NCBI GenBank assembly: GCA_033085395.1
Contig: JANQBS010000465.1
Location: 1-20,608 of the forward strand
Origin: Xanthoparmelia taractica
Lineage: Eukaryota; Ascomycota; Lecanoromycetes; Lecanorales; Parmeliaceae
Length of the DNA: 20,608 nucleotides
Direction of reading: 5' to 3'
The notes beneath the pieces are model-generated. The model saw only the letters and a list, made by a program, of their open reading frames with translations, was not told the origin of the DNA and did no database searches. Both the position numbers and the translations under genes were made by a program. Positions 1 through 10,333 of this stretch are shown piece by piece; positions within the stretch are counted from its first letter, which is position 1, and each line of letters opens with the position of its first letter.

Positions 1-86
1 TTTTATTTATTTTATTTATTTTATTTATTTTATTTATTTTATTTATTTTATTTATTTTATTTATTTTATTTATTTTATTTATTTTA
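1..86. repeat. Perfect 9-bp tandem array (TTTTATTTA)n
   Basis: Nine complete head-to-tail copies of TTTTATTTA plus five bases of a tenth, without a mismatch; the array probably continues beyond the left edge. On the other strand the unit is TAAATAAAA. It contains no C or G, so RIP cannot mutate it, which may be why it stays perfect among decayed neighbours. It lies where the downstream pol (RT) part of the Copia relic would be expected, so it may interrupt that element. Confidence 0.95.
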
Positions 87-560
87 ATATTATCGCTAGC
101 TATCTTAAATAATTCTTTTACTAGCTTCGAGTTAATTGCTTATATAATAATCGACGAGACTATAATAGATAAGACTTTTTTTTAATAATTTCTTCTTTAG
201 CGATAATTATAAGTCTTTATTTTTAACGCTTCTTTTCTAGAACTACGATAAAGAACGAAGATTATTCTTAATTCTCTATTATTCTTCGTTTATAGTAATA
301 ATTAATAATCTTAATATTAATAACGACTTCATTATTAAGTTAAAAAAAGATAAATTTAAAAAAAAAACATTATTAATTTATTTAATATTTACGATAATCT
401 TAACTTTATTATTAGATATAAAAATATAATAGAATTTATCTTTATAGCTTAATAGCTAATTCTTAATAACGCGATTCTAATACTTCTTTTAAATATTATT
501 TCGAAGAACGACTTAATAAAATTTAGTCTATTTAATAATACGAAGATATAATATATTAAA
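87..560 (-). pseudogene. Copia relic: region after integrase, no recognisable domain
   Basis: This stretch follows the integrase relic on the minus strand, where Copia elements carry a variable linker and then reverse transcriptase. I see no RT motif in any frame. The part near 440-560 still reads plausibly as the end of the integrase region with stops from RIP; the part near 90-440 is rich in Leu, Ile, Asn and Lys codons and full of TAA. RT either lies beyond the left edge or was lost at the 9-bp array. Confidence 0.35.
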
Positions 561-1262
561 TAGAGATCTAATATATATCTCGTAAGAGATAATATCGCGT
601 TTTATAATCGATTAAATATTTTATAGAATACTAATAATTCAAACGAATTTCGATTCATATTTTTATAAAAGATCGCTCTCTTTAAATATTACGCTAATCT
701 TACGTTAAATAATAATATCGAGACGCTTAGATTTACTATTTATTTAAGAGTTATGGAGAGTAATTTTCTCTTAAATAATATCTTTAGATATATAAAAGAC
801 TTTTATCTTATAGTTATCAAATTCTATTTCGCAATCGAATCATAGATATATATATTAATAATTATCGTATTTTATATTATTAAGAAATATTTTAAAGATC
901 GTAAGAACTATTTTATTAAATTTATTTAATAAGACATAGACTATAGAGCGTAAAGTTTTATCGCAAAGAAAGATTATTATAAATTAATAATCGTTATATA
1001 AGAGCTCGAAGAAACATATAAAAATTATTATAAATTAAGTCCTTTTCGTGCTTATTAGACTTAATATATCATTTATATAATATATATTTTATATTAACTA
1101 TAAAGTATAGCTCGTAGATATCGCTCGATAATAAGATCGAAAGATTTATTCTAATATATATCTTAGCGAGTTCCTTAAGATTTTAAATATTTAAATAATT
1201 ATAACGTAAATATTATATTCGTAACGCTTCGAATAGAGCTTTCGAAGACGTTGAGTTAGACT
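560..1262 (-). pseudogene. Copia-type integrase relic (pre-integrase and core domains)
   Basis: In a living element this enzyme would join retroelement cDNA to the genome. Read on the minus strand, about 1260-1025 matches the GAG-pre-integrase region (LRYNYLNI in place of a zinc-binding 'R.GHLN' type motif, then NLKELAKI). After a frame change near 1020 the integrase core follows: FLCDKTLRSIVYVL, then FDCEIEFDN with the second catalytic Asp still present (834-836), then NSKSKRLD where the catalytic Glu of the usual G-x-x-E-R motif reads Lys (726-728, a G-to-A change). A tail resembling the region after the core (RDIISYEIYIRSLFNILYLR) continues to about 560. Stops are TAA, TAG or TGA of the kind RIP makes from Gln, Trp and Arg codons. 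Copia type rests on the pre-integrase region and the sequence context; it is certainly non-functional. Confidence 0.75.
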
Positions 1263-1880
1263 TAGTTAAGAACTTATTATAAATAGAAATATTTCTATTA
1301 ACGACTATTAATATTAGAAATATTTTCTTCTAAGTATTTAAAGTATAAAGATAATTTTATATATGTTTAAAAAAGATTTACTTATTATTAATAGAGAAAT
1401 CGCTCGAAATAAAAGAGAGAAAGTAGTCTTATTTTTTTAACTATTTCTTAAAAATAAAATTATAACTATTACTCGATATTAATTATATACCTGAAAGAGT
1501 TTATATATATTTAATACTATTCATCTTATATTTTAGATTAATATTATCGAAGTTAATAAATATTAGATTATCGATAAGTTTATATATCGAGTAAGACAAT
1601 TTAAAGAGCTCGAAGATAATAAATATTAAGAAATTATAAGTTAAATATTAAGTGTAGACGTAATTACAAATTTAAAGTAAAGATATAATTATTATCGTGA
1701 AAAAAATAGTAACTTACGCTCTATCGACAGACGTAGATATTATAGACTTATAAAACTTTTTATATAAGACTTTAAAGTCGACGATAAGATTATAAGTGCT
1801 TAAGATATACGCGATAAAATAGCGAGCGATCTTTAATTAAATAGTCGCTATAGCGACTTTAGCGCTAAGAGATTAATTCT
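1262..1880 (-). pseudogene. Copia relic: expected protease and linker region
   Basis: This lies between the gag zinc knuckle and the pre-integrase domain, where Copia elements encode their aspartic protease. The gag frame continues to about 1441 and a neighbouring frame from 1440 runs into the pre-integrase part, so at least one indel separates them. I could not find a convincing Asp-Ser/Thr-Gly active site; RIP would turn such a motif into Asn/Ile/Glu-like codons, and I cannot tell a mutated site from absence. Assignment is by position only. Confidence 0.4.
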
Positions 1881-2005
1881 TATTCTTATTCTTATTCTTA
1901 TTCTTATTTTTATTCTCTTTAAACTTATTATTATTATTTTCTCGATTATTATAATTATTATAATTATCGCGATTATCGCGATTATTACAATTATTATAAT
2001 TATCT
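1875..2005 (-). repeat. Coding microrepeats in the C-terminal part of Copia gag
   Basis: Two simple repeats lie side by side. At about 1875-1910 a 6-bp unit (TTCTTA on plus) reads on the minus strand as alternating Asn-Lys. At about 1938-2004 a 9-bp unit (variants TTATTATAA, TTATCGCGA, TTATTACAA) reads as NYN and RDN triplets directly after the zinc knuckle in the same frame. The unit length is a multiple of three and the repeats keep the gag frame, so they were probably part of the protein: a basic or polar RNA-binding tail, with Gly codons changed to Asp or Asn by RIP. This is an inference. Confidence 0.7.
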
Positions 2006-2560
2006 CTTTCGCTCTAATTATTATCTTCGCGTAAGCGCTTATAATTATACTTAGCGTTAAAGTAAAAATTCTTTTTATAAATAATATAGTACTTAATAAT
2101 TTAAATAGACGTGCGAGAGTTAATTAAGATAATATCTTTTTAAATTTTATACTTTATAATATTAACTTCGAGGGAGATAAATACGATAATATTCTAATTT
2201 ATATAATCGAGAGCGTCGACGACGATAATCGATAGCGTATTATATCTATAATTTTAAGATAGAACTCGTAGAATTAATTACTATATTAAGAAAGCGAGTA
2301 ATTATATAGTTTAATAAGTACTTAATCTTATTTTTCTTATTTTAGATATTATAATTTTAATTATAGTACTTAAATATAAGTTATACTAAGAGTCTAATTC
2401 TTTATAAAAATAATATATTTTTTAATTTTTATCGATAATAAAGAGATTTTTATGCAGTTTATTTTTAAATTCTCGTAGGATATTAATAAACTAATCGATA
2501 TACGCTTAAAAACTATTTTCGTAAACTATTAAGTATTCAAAAGTTAAATGAAAAGATAAT
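1880..2560 (-). pseudogene. Copia gag relic with CCHC zinc knuckle
   Basis: Gag would form the virus-like particle and bind the element's RNA in the cytoplasm. The minus-strand frame through 2088 shows a capsid-like (UBN2-type) stretch upstream (AYID.FINILREFKNKLHKN, then KIYYFYKELDS.YNLYLS, allowing RIP stops) and then a perfectly spaced C-x2-C-x4-H-x4-C knuckle at 2047-2088. All four zinc ligands now read Tyr (YIIYKKNFYFNAKY), which is what G-to-A in TGC/TGT and C-to-T in CAC/CAT produce. The NYN/NKN repeats follow in frame. The start is not visible; the same strand continues open, apart from RIP-type stops, far upstream (see the 2960-4650 entry). The spacing makes the knuckle secure. The Copia label comes from the capsid-like stretch and the integrase downstream. 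Confidence 0.72.
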
Positions 2561-2960
2561 TAATTCCTCTAACGAAAACTACTATCTAAATACTACTTGC
2601 TCTAATCGAGATAGATACTAGTCATGACCGAGATAGGTACTAGTTCGTTATTAGCATTAGATAGATACTATTCGTAATAGTCTACCGGGTAACGGAAAAA
2701 ATCTAGCGCCTTCGCTAATTAACGAAAGTTTTTTAGATTTATATTAAACTTAATTATACTCTTTCCTAATATAAATTAAACACTGTACTTAATATCTTCT
2801 ATTATTTATAACGTATTTTATAAAACGTTAATTTAATAATTTATATAATAACGTATAACTCGAGAACTAATACGATTATCGAATAGTAGTTTAATTATTA
2901 CTCGGAATTTGGAAAACTTAAACTTAAGTACGTCTAGTAATAATATAATAGATACAAGTA
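2560..2960 (-). pseudogene. Possible N-terminal part of Copia gag, or leader; GC-richer pocket
   Basis: This 400-bp stretch is less A+T rich than its surroundings and keeps some CpA/TpG. The minus strand reads as a coherent-looking polypeptide with few stops (for example AKALDFFRYPVDYYE and NANNELVPISVMTSIYLD), running towards the gag capsid-like region below 2560. It could be the N-terminal part of the Copia gag or an untranslated leader that happens to be open. I found no LTR end or primer-binding site here, so the 5' boundary of the Copia relic is unknown. Confidence 0.35.
2607..2670. repeat. Three spaced copies of a 13-16 bp motif (AGATAGATACTA)
   Basis: CGAGATAGATACTAGT occurs at 2607-2622 and, with one change, at 2629-2644 (22-bp spacing). 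A third, shorter copy TTAGATAGATACTA is at 2657-2670. The 22-bp period is not a multiple of three, which argues against a coding repeat and slightly for a leader or regulatory location. Confidence 0.7.
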
Positions 2961-4650
2961 TTAATCAAGTAAATACTAACGCTAATCGTTTTTACGATAA
3001 GAAAATAAATAAATTAATATTGTTATCGCTACTAAGATTTAACGAGTCGAATAATTAATAATTCGTATCGAGTTTCCCGGTATCGTTAAACTTAATATTT
3101 TCTTTTTTCTATAGTTTAGCTCGATTATTGCTTTAAGAGATCTTTTATTTCTAAAAATTATTATTATTATTAAAAAGTCGCTTTATTAAAGCTAGAAGAT
3201 ACGAGCGTAGCTTTATCGCGATATTATTATTCTTTTATAAGATATACTTAATGTTCGTTAATAGTATAATAGCGAATTAAAGAACTTTAGTATATCTATT
3301 CTTATTCTTTTTAATTAGATTTTTAAATTATATTAAACTTATAAATTAAAAAATTAATCTAATTATACGCTATAGCTTTTCTATAAATTACTTTATAACT
3401 TAGCGTAGATCTTTAACGTATATAGTAAGAAAGATAATTTTATTCTCTATCTTAAATAGATTCTCGATTATTATCTTTAAATTATTTTATATTATATTTA
3501 ATTACTTTTTAATTTTCTCGAGTTCGACTTATATAGTAATTAATTACGCTCGAAGCGCTATTAATTATAATAATTCTATTTTCGTAGTAAATTACTATCG
3601 TAACGAATTAAGTTCTTCTAGACTTAGAAAGATAAAGTTATTAACGATACTATCTTAAAGAGTGTTATATTTGTTCTACGGTTTCTAGTTAATTATAAGT
3701 TTATTTATCTACGAAGGCGAATTTGGCTTATCGAGAAAAAAAGTAGAACTTTCTCTAAAAGAGATAGCGAATCCGTCTTTGAAGATCCGCGCTCTCTATC
3801 TAGTGCTAGCGTGTGACTCGCTTATATTATTAATAGATCGAGATTTAAATAAAGAGAATCTAATATTATATAGAGTTTTATAACTTATTCTAATCTTCGC
3901 GTCGAAATAATATTCGAATAGAGAGCGTCGTGCGTTAAATAAGACGCGGTTAGAGATCGTCTCGATCTTCGTATTGAGCTAACGCTTTAAGATAGTAGTA
4001 ATTTTATTTAGTATCTATATAGTTATTAAGCTAAAGACTATATCTATTTTCTTAAATTCGAGTCTATCGTATATAGTCTATGCTTTTTTCGTTATCGCGA
4101 CGAAGTTATATTTTAAGATCTAATTTTCGTGTAGTAAATTTAATCTTAATTCGTAATTTTTATATCTATATATCTTAAGATTTATTAGAATTAATAGAAA
4201 TTTCTTCGTCGCTTCTTTATTTTTATAAATTTAATAGATTTCGAAAATTATTTAATAACGTAATAGATTATTTTAATCGCTTCTTATCTTCTTTATCTAA
4301 TCTTTATTAATATAATTAATACGTAAGTTTTTCGTAGAGAATATAATAAGATATAACCTCGCTCTTTTCGCGTCGCTTATTTTCGCAATCTTAGCTATTT
4401 ACGTATTATTTAAATCTATTCTTTTCGAGAAATAGAGCGATCTATAATCTTTAAATAATTTTATAGTAATAACGAGCTCATTTTAATAATATTATTCGTT
4501 TTAAGATAATTCTTATCACTAGCGTCTATTAGATATAAATTTTATTTCTAAAAATACGATTATAATAAATTATCTATTAATTCTCTCTTAAAGATTATTT
4601 ATATACTTATTATCGCTTTTATTTCTAAAGTTAATTAATATAAAAGATAT
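2960..4650 (-). pseudogene. Unidentified minus-strand reading frame, RIP-decayed
   Basis: I do not recognise this one. One minus-strand frame can be followed for about 560 codons, interrupted by roughly one stop per ten codons, nearly all TAA or TAG. The translation looks protein-like in places: a Lys/Glu-rich, possibly coiled-coil part (about 4450-3980, e.g. NKEATKKFLLILINLKIYRYKNYELRL), a less mutated middle (about 3840-3700, e.g. RARIFKDGFAISFRESS), and a polar Asn-rich end near 3000. It lies between the Copia gag and the 3' end of Gypsy C, on the same strand as both. It could be an extended N-terminal part of the Copia ORF, gag of another element, or not coding at all, since the stop density is only modestly lower than in other frames. 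Confidence 0.3.
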
Positions 4651-4678
4651 ATTAAAGTATTCTTAATTTAAGCTTGAT

Positions 4679-4995
4679 TGTAACGTTCAGCGTGCGAAAT
4701 TTAATAATATTTAAGACGAACTAGCTTAAATAATTTAAAGAAAGTAAGATTTAAATAAGAGAATATAAAAATTAATAAAGGTAAAAGTTATAAGAAATAA
4801 GATAAGTTATAAGAATCGAGGCTAAGTTACGTGAGGATTATATTAAGTAAGATTAGTAAATTCTAAATAATAATAAAGCTACTTTCGCTTTTTTTATCGT
4901 TTAGCTTAACGATATCTTATTAGCTAATTCAATTATAATCTAATACTACGATAAAGCGACGAAGCGATAGCGTTAGAGTTAATTACTATCACGAA
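4679..4995 (-). repeat. Candidate 3' LTR of Gypsy relic C
   Basis: Downstream (minus strand) of the chromodomain of Gypsy C is a stretch of about 310 bp. It ends at 4679 with a terminus whose plus-strand form is TGTAACGTTCAGCGTGCG, that is ...ACGTTACA on the minus strand, as expected for an LTR 3' end. A possible TG start lies near 4995. Right-boundary choice is weak: I saw no second copy in the window for comparison and no clear polypurine tract. The position, immediately after the pol end, is the main support. Confidence 0.35.
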
Positions 4996-5109
4996 AGTCG
5001 CGGATATATTAAGCTCTAATTTAGATTTGATCGATTCTTACGTCGTTTCGAGAACTCTCTTATTTTTATTCTATTAATAATAAAGTAATAAAATTTATCT
5101 AGATAACTA

Positions 5110-6310
5110 TAGACGATATAGTATTCGCCGATATATAATCTTGATAAGTACGTTATAGTCTCGTAATATTAAGAATATTCTTTTTAAATTTCTCGATCTT
5201 TTTTAAAGCGTCTTAAAGATTATTAATAAAATATTATATATTATATTACTCTTCTTAATCGCTTTATTTTATTAAATAATATATCTTTTCTCGAATTATT
5301 TTCTTATTAAGTAATCTATCGATAATTTATTTGTTAGCTTTCTCTTAGCTTTCTATTAGAATAAGTAATAATTTATAATTACGAGTTCTATTAAAGAGAT
5401 CTTTCTTATTCGAATAAGACTTTAATTATATTATTAATACGATTAAATATATTTTTATAATAGACGATATTTTTAGTTTATACGCGAGATAATTTACTCG
5501 GCGTTTAATAATGAAAGATTTGATATATTAAATAGATAGTTTTCTATTAAATAGCTCGAGTACGAAGTAATTATTATATAAGCGTAGATATATATTCTTT
5601 TTCACCGTAAGATTAATATAACGCGTATTATAATAATATTTTATTATTACGTTGATCTAAGCGATAAACTTCTTAATCTCTTCTCGTCTTATTATTCGAA
5701 GCTAAGAGAAGTTTTTTAAAGAAAGATTGACTAATAATTCTAGAGCGTTATTAATACGAAATTTATATATAATTTCGTTTAACGTCGCGTCGATAAAAGT
5801 ATTATATAAGTTTTTAGAGTGATTTATATATAGAATAAAATAGTAATAAAGTTTTTATTTAAATTTGTAATTAAGTAATAGCGTAGAGCGATCTTTATCG
5901 TTTAATTAATTTATTCTAATTATTCGTTTATTTAAAAATAATGTATTATAATAATTAATATTTTAATATTTAATTTAATAAGTAATATCTTTTAGAAATT
6001 TAATTTAAACTTATTATCTTAATCGAAGATAATTATTCAATATACTTCTTAATCGTATCTTATTATAGAAGTAAGAAAAATATCGATTTACTCTATAATG
6101 CTTTAAGTATTCCTTTTTAAAATAATTAATAGCTTCTTATTAAACTTATATATAATAATAAGAATTATATTATAAACTTTTCTTCGCGTGGGCGATAGAG
6201 CGATAATAAAATTTATTTCTATTATATAAAAAAATATCGATAAAGAAGCGATTAAGCGTAGCGATTCGTATAACGAATATCGCTTCGTATAATTAATTTA
6301 GTATTTCGAA
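5110..6310 (-). pseudogene. Gypsy C integrase and C-terminal chromodomain relic
   Basis: On the minus strand the end of the integrase core is recognisable at about 5740-6310: a segment ending NHSKNLYNTFIDATLNEIIYKF corresponds to the conserved 'LNNS.N.ST..SP.E..YGF' end of fungal Gypsy integrases. It continues through the C-terminal beta-barrel region (KKNIYLRLYNNY, then RRVNYLAYKL, then KIYLIV.II.L) and a DLFNRTR spacer. About 5335-5175 is a chromodomain, LLNKKIIREKIYYLIK, S-D, E-E, YNI, INNL.DALKKIEKF, matching the 'YLVKW.GY..E...W...L.NA..L...FE' pattern. Chromodomains in this position target integration to histone-marked chromatin in chromoviruses. Many Trp and Gln codons are now stops. 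The family assignment is firm; the exact ends are approximate. Confidence 0.82.
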
Positions 6311-7490
6311 TAATAATAAATATATTTCTATAGCCGTCGAGATAGCTCTTATAGATATAAGAAGCTCGCGATACGATTATACGTATAATAAAATTTACTA
6401 AAATTATAATAATTATATATTAACTCGAAGACTTTTTTATAAAGAATCTTAGAAATATATAATTAATATTTATTATTAATCTCGTTCGTAAAATAAATAA
6501 ACTCGTTACGAAGTTTAAATTATTATTTTATATTCTATTTATTAATAATAAATTAAATAAGCTTTAAAATCTTAAGATTTTTAGCTTAGCGCTTATTATT
6601 AATATAGCTTCGCTTCAATCTAAACTTAAAGTCGTTTAATATTTTTATTAAGATTATATAATATATTATTTCAAAGTCGTCGAATATTAAGCTATTTAAT
6701 ATATTATTTATTTAAAATATTTTTATATTCTCTATCTTTTATCGAGAAAGAATATGTAAAATAATATAAAGCTTTTTAAATTTATATTATATATCGAGAT
6801 TAAATTAAAATAAATATATAAAAGCTCTTACTAATCGTAAGTTAAGTTTATTAATATTAATAAAGATTATTGTAATTTGTTTAATTATAAAGATCATTAT
6901 CGATTAATTCGTATATATTATTACTTAAGATTTATTCAACGTTGCGTCGATATGCTAAGTTACAATAAGATATTTAATTCTTCGTATTCATTATATTAAT
7001 TTTATTATCTTTAATTTTATAGATTAATAGAAAAATTCGAGAAGAATTAGTATTTTATTAAGAAATATAATAGACTCGATATTTTCTTTACTAAAGATTA
7101 TCTTATTATTTTTAATATAATAAATAATTATATTAAAGTTCTATTTAGAAGCGTTAATAACTACGTATAGTTATCGACTAAAATTATAATAAATAAAAAA
7201 TATTAATTCTTTAAAAGCTTTTTATAATCTTCTAAAAGTATAAATCTTTTTCTTAATAAAAATATCGAGATAACTTTCTTTATTAAATATCTTTCGAGCT
7301 TTACTCTTAATAGAAACGTTATATAGTATTTAAAAAAAATTTAATTAAAGCGATTATATTATTTACGTATAATAAGAAATATAATTTTTAAATTAATTAA
7401 TTATTTTTAGATATATTTTTAAATCTTTTAAGATAATAAAAAAGCTAAGCTTAATAATAATTATAAGTTTTTCTTCTATAATACTTAGTC
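6310..7490 (-). pseudogene. Gypsy C RNase H and N-terminal integrase region, heavily mutated
   Basis: This lies between the RT and integrase core relics of Gypsy C on the minus strand, where Gypsy elements encode RNase H and the zinc-binding N-terminal integrase domain. It is among the most A+T rich parts of the window and I could not pick out individual catalytic motifs with confidence. The length (about 1.2 kb) fits the expected RNase H plus integrase N-terminus. Assigned by position. Confidence 0.5.
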
Positions 7491-8085
7491 TTAGATTATT
7501 TATCTTTTATTTTAATAATATTATTAATAAATATCTTAAGAAGATCTTAGATAACTTAATAGCGATATTATACTTTTCGAAGAAGACGAAGACTTATTAT
7601 AGATAATCTAAATACATTTTTAGAATGTTATTAAAAATTATAATATTATTAATATAAGCTTTAACGAAACTACGAAAATCTCTAAAAAGCTTATTAATTT
7701 ATCGCTATACGTATATTAGACTATTCTTAAATTTTATAATAATTATATTTTATTACTCGCTTTCGCGATAAATAATTATAATAAGCTTATAGCGATTCTT
7801 ATAGCGTATTAGTTGTTAATAAAGAAAATTCGCTTTATTTATAAGATTAATATATTTATAATCTTATATTAATATAGTAATATACGCTTATAGTAATATT
7901 AAATAAGAATTAGATTTCGTAATCTTATTTTATTCGCGAATATTAATAATTACTTGTTTCTTATAAGTAGACGTTTTATATAGAAATAAATAGTTCTTTA
8001 TATTATGAATATTAAATAGTTATATAATATTGACTTACTCGTTTAACCTTGTTTTTTCCTTATATAATCTATTAAACTTTTTATT
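7490..8085 (-). pseudogene. Gypsy C reverse transcriptase relic
   Basis: The minus strand encodes a clear Gypsy-type reverse transcriptase, which would copy element RNA into cDNA in virus-like particles. In order: VIINIRE.NKIT at about 7955-7920 (conserved V-D-I-R-G-L-N-K block), YLILL (P-L-P-L-like block), INLINKANFLY (the first catalytic Asp block, Asp now Asn), IIIIYRESE (the 'VVSHRG' block), then AYINNIIIF with the YVDD active site reading Tyr-Ile-Asn-Asn at 7645-7656. MYLDYL and VFVFFEKYNIAIKLSKIFLRY follow (the 'HL..V...L....I...P.K..LGY' block). Both active-site Asp codons became Asn by G-to-A, so it is dead. A plus-strand frame with few stops across the same interval is its antisense shadow. 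Confidence 0.87.
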
Positions 8086-9826
8086 TATAAGCTATCTATC
8101 TTTTTATTCTATAGAGTAAATCTTTATAAACTTTAATTTAATATTAAATAACGTCTTAATCGATATTTATTTCTTCTCTAATATATTTATTACTTTATTA
8201 AAATCGCGAAATATTAATAAATAAGACTCGATTATCTTCTAAATAGTATTTATTTAATAAGACGCTTAAGTTAATAATAAATAATAACGTTATTAACTAT
8301 AATATACTCGATTAATAAAAGTATAGACGCTTTTATTACTTCTACTACGACGAGAATAACAATAATAATAATAATTCTTTTTTAAGACGATCGTACGATC
8401 AATGTTATCTTAAATAAAGTAGCAAGAAAATATTCTTTCTCTTTATATTCGAGAATCTTTTTTAACTTTATCTATCGAGAAATAATAATTACAAATAATA
8501 ACGTACTTCGAACTTATATTATAAATATCTCGACGTTAAGATATATTAATAAAATTTATAATTTAAATAAATAATCACGATTCTTAAATAAGATCTTTTT
8601 AAATTTAATAAATATTTATAATCTTACATAACTTTTAGTAATTTGCTTAATAACTTATATTTTTTTTTTTTACTTTTTTAAGAATTTCATTATTAAGAAA
8701 TACGATGTATTCTTATTTAGTCGAAGACGCTTCGCTAATCAATTTATTATCGCTTTTTTTAAGTTAAGAATATTTATATTAATTATTATTTTAATACTTA
8801 ACTTCTTAATTAAATAAATATCTCGATTAATTTTAATTATAGCGAGCGTCTTTATCGCTTCTTCTTTTAGAAAGATATTAAGCTTTATATACTCGAAGCT
8901 AAAATATCAAATACTTTTAATCTCGCGTATAATAATAAATTTCTAAATATAAAGAATCTTTATAATTAAATATTTAAAGAGATATTATACTTTATTTAAA
9001 ATAGATATAATATAATAAAGTTCGATTTCCCTTTAATGATCGCACGTATTATAACGTATTTTTAAGCATGAAATCTATATTCTTTCTCTATAATAGCGAA
9101 TAATTACGTCGTTAAAATCGGGCGCTTTTATAGATTATTAACGCTACGTAACGCTATTTAAAACGTCGTCGACTCTTTTTTTTTTATTACGTTAAATATA
9201 TATATATATTAATAAAGCTTATTATTAAAATAATAAACGAATCGTAATAATAATAAATAAACTTCTTTTATATAATAAGTAAGCGTTAATATAATCTTTT
9301 TAAGATTTCTCGTTTAATTATTAGTAATTATTTAATTAATAGAGTAATTTCTTCTAATCTTCGAGAAGACTATTTAGAGTCTAATTATCGATCTCGGGAA
9401 TATCTATCTTATTCTTTTTATTCTCGTCTTTAAAATAAACGAGTTAAGAATATATTAAGTACTTATTTTCATAAGACTAAAATAATTAATTATTTCAATT
9501 ACTATAGATAGATCGATATGACTATCGATAGAGTTAAGATTATTACTATATTTAAGAAGAATTCAACGCGTTTATAAGCTCTATCGCTATTTATAAACGA
9601 AATTATTAAGACAATAAAGATAATAGTTCGTTTTAAGAATAATAAGTAGAATAAGTATCTCGCGACGAATAAGAACTTTAAAAGATACGAAATAAAAATT
9701 AAGATAATTAAGTATAATAAGATTACTAATATTAATAATCGTTATAATATAATTATTAATTAGAGTTTAATACTTATTATTATAGTTATTAAAAACGAGA
9801 TTAATATTAATTATAGCTATTATTAG
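8085..9826 (-). pseudogene. Gypsy C upstream pol/gag region, unresolved
   Basis: This 1.7-kb stretch lies upstream of Gypsy C RT on the minus strand and ends at the outer edge of the LTR at 9827. By position it should hold the protease and part of gag. Around 8340-8400 the minus strand has a run of Arg/Ile-type codons (plus strand ACGACGAGAATAACAATAATA), and around 9200-9400 a Gln/Asn/Leu-rich frame with few stops. I found no unambiguous zinc knuckle or protease site. No 5' LTR of Gypsy C is visible, so the family A LTR element probably sits inside, or truncates, the 5' part of Gypsy C. Confidence 0.45.
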
Positions 9827-9973
9827 TGTAATAGCAAAGGGGTGTATGGTTAGTTGGGTGTGTAAGTCTTGATTATTCTAAGTTGGAAAAATCTAAGTCA
9901 GCCAGCCAAGCAGCTAGCCAAGCACTTGCCTTAGCCGATTTCTTAATAGGCTTGGCAAGTGCGTTTCGTGACA
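9827..9973 (-). repeat. LTR 1: 3' LTR of Gypsy A
   Basis: A 147-bp LTR read on the minus strand from TGTCACG (9973) to GCTATTACA (9827), so the ends are the usual TG...CA. It matches the LTRs at 12835-12975 and 17160-17300, but carries an extra short duplication (CAGCTAGCCAAG) and a different outer segment, so it belongs to a slightly different LTR lineage from those two. It is much less RIP-mutated than its surroundings. An internal inverted repeat, GCACTTGCC (9922-9930) and GGCAAGTGC (9954-9962), can form a stem with a 23-nt loop and is preserved in the other two copies. The outer flank is ATTAG. Confidence 0.92.
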
Positions 9974-10333
9974 ATATCTATCGAAATAGAAGAAAAAGCG
10001 AGTGATCTCGCTTACTGTTATATACATATTGAAGTTATATATATTGAAGTATATAGAAAAATCTTATTAATTAAGCGAATTCGTTAATAATAGTATATTA
10101 AAATTAACGAGAAGTTATTAATAGTGAGGTCTTTTCGATAGTAACAATAAGATCTTTTCGACGATTAAACTATATAATTAGAATATTAGTTAATACATCG
10201 AGTAGTAAATTAATAATAATAGTCTTATATAAACATTATCGAGTAGAGGGAAATTATTTTTTAATCGATAATACTCGTTAAACGTTTAAATATAGCGATA
10301 AGATAAGTAAATATAGTATGAGTGTTATTTAGT
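9974..10333 (-). other. Gypsy A 3' untranslated region between pol stop and 3' LTR
   Basis: This interval has no coding frame and is shared with 17301-17633 of copy B. It contains a short GC-rich palindrome, GCGAGTGATCTCGC (about 9998-10011), conserved as GCGAGCGACCTCGC in B. Compared with B, copy A has small internal duplications (TATTGAAGT-type near 10025-10050 and TCTTTTCGA twice near 10132-10162). I see no purine tract on the coding (minus) strand next to the LTR; the purine-rich run AGAAGAAAAAGCGAG is on the plus strand, opposite to what a normal polypurine primer would need. Confidence 0.7.

Noticed and set aside
7560..7990. Plus-strand frame with few stops
   Set aside because: It is antisense to the clear RT relic of Gypsy C on the minus strand, whose motifs are in the right order and spacing.
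9974..10015. Polypurine tract for plus-strand priming
   Set aside because: The purine run AGAAGAAAAAGCGAG is on the strand opposite to pol and not adjacent to the LTR, so it does not fit a normal polypurine primer.
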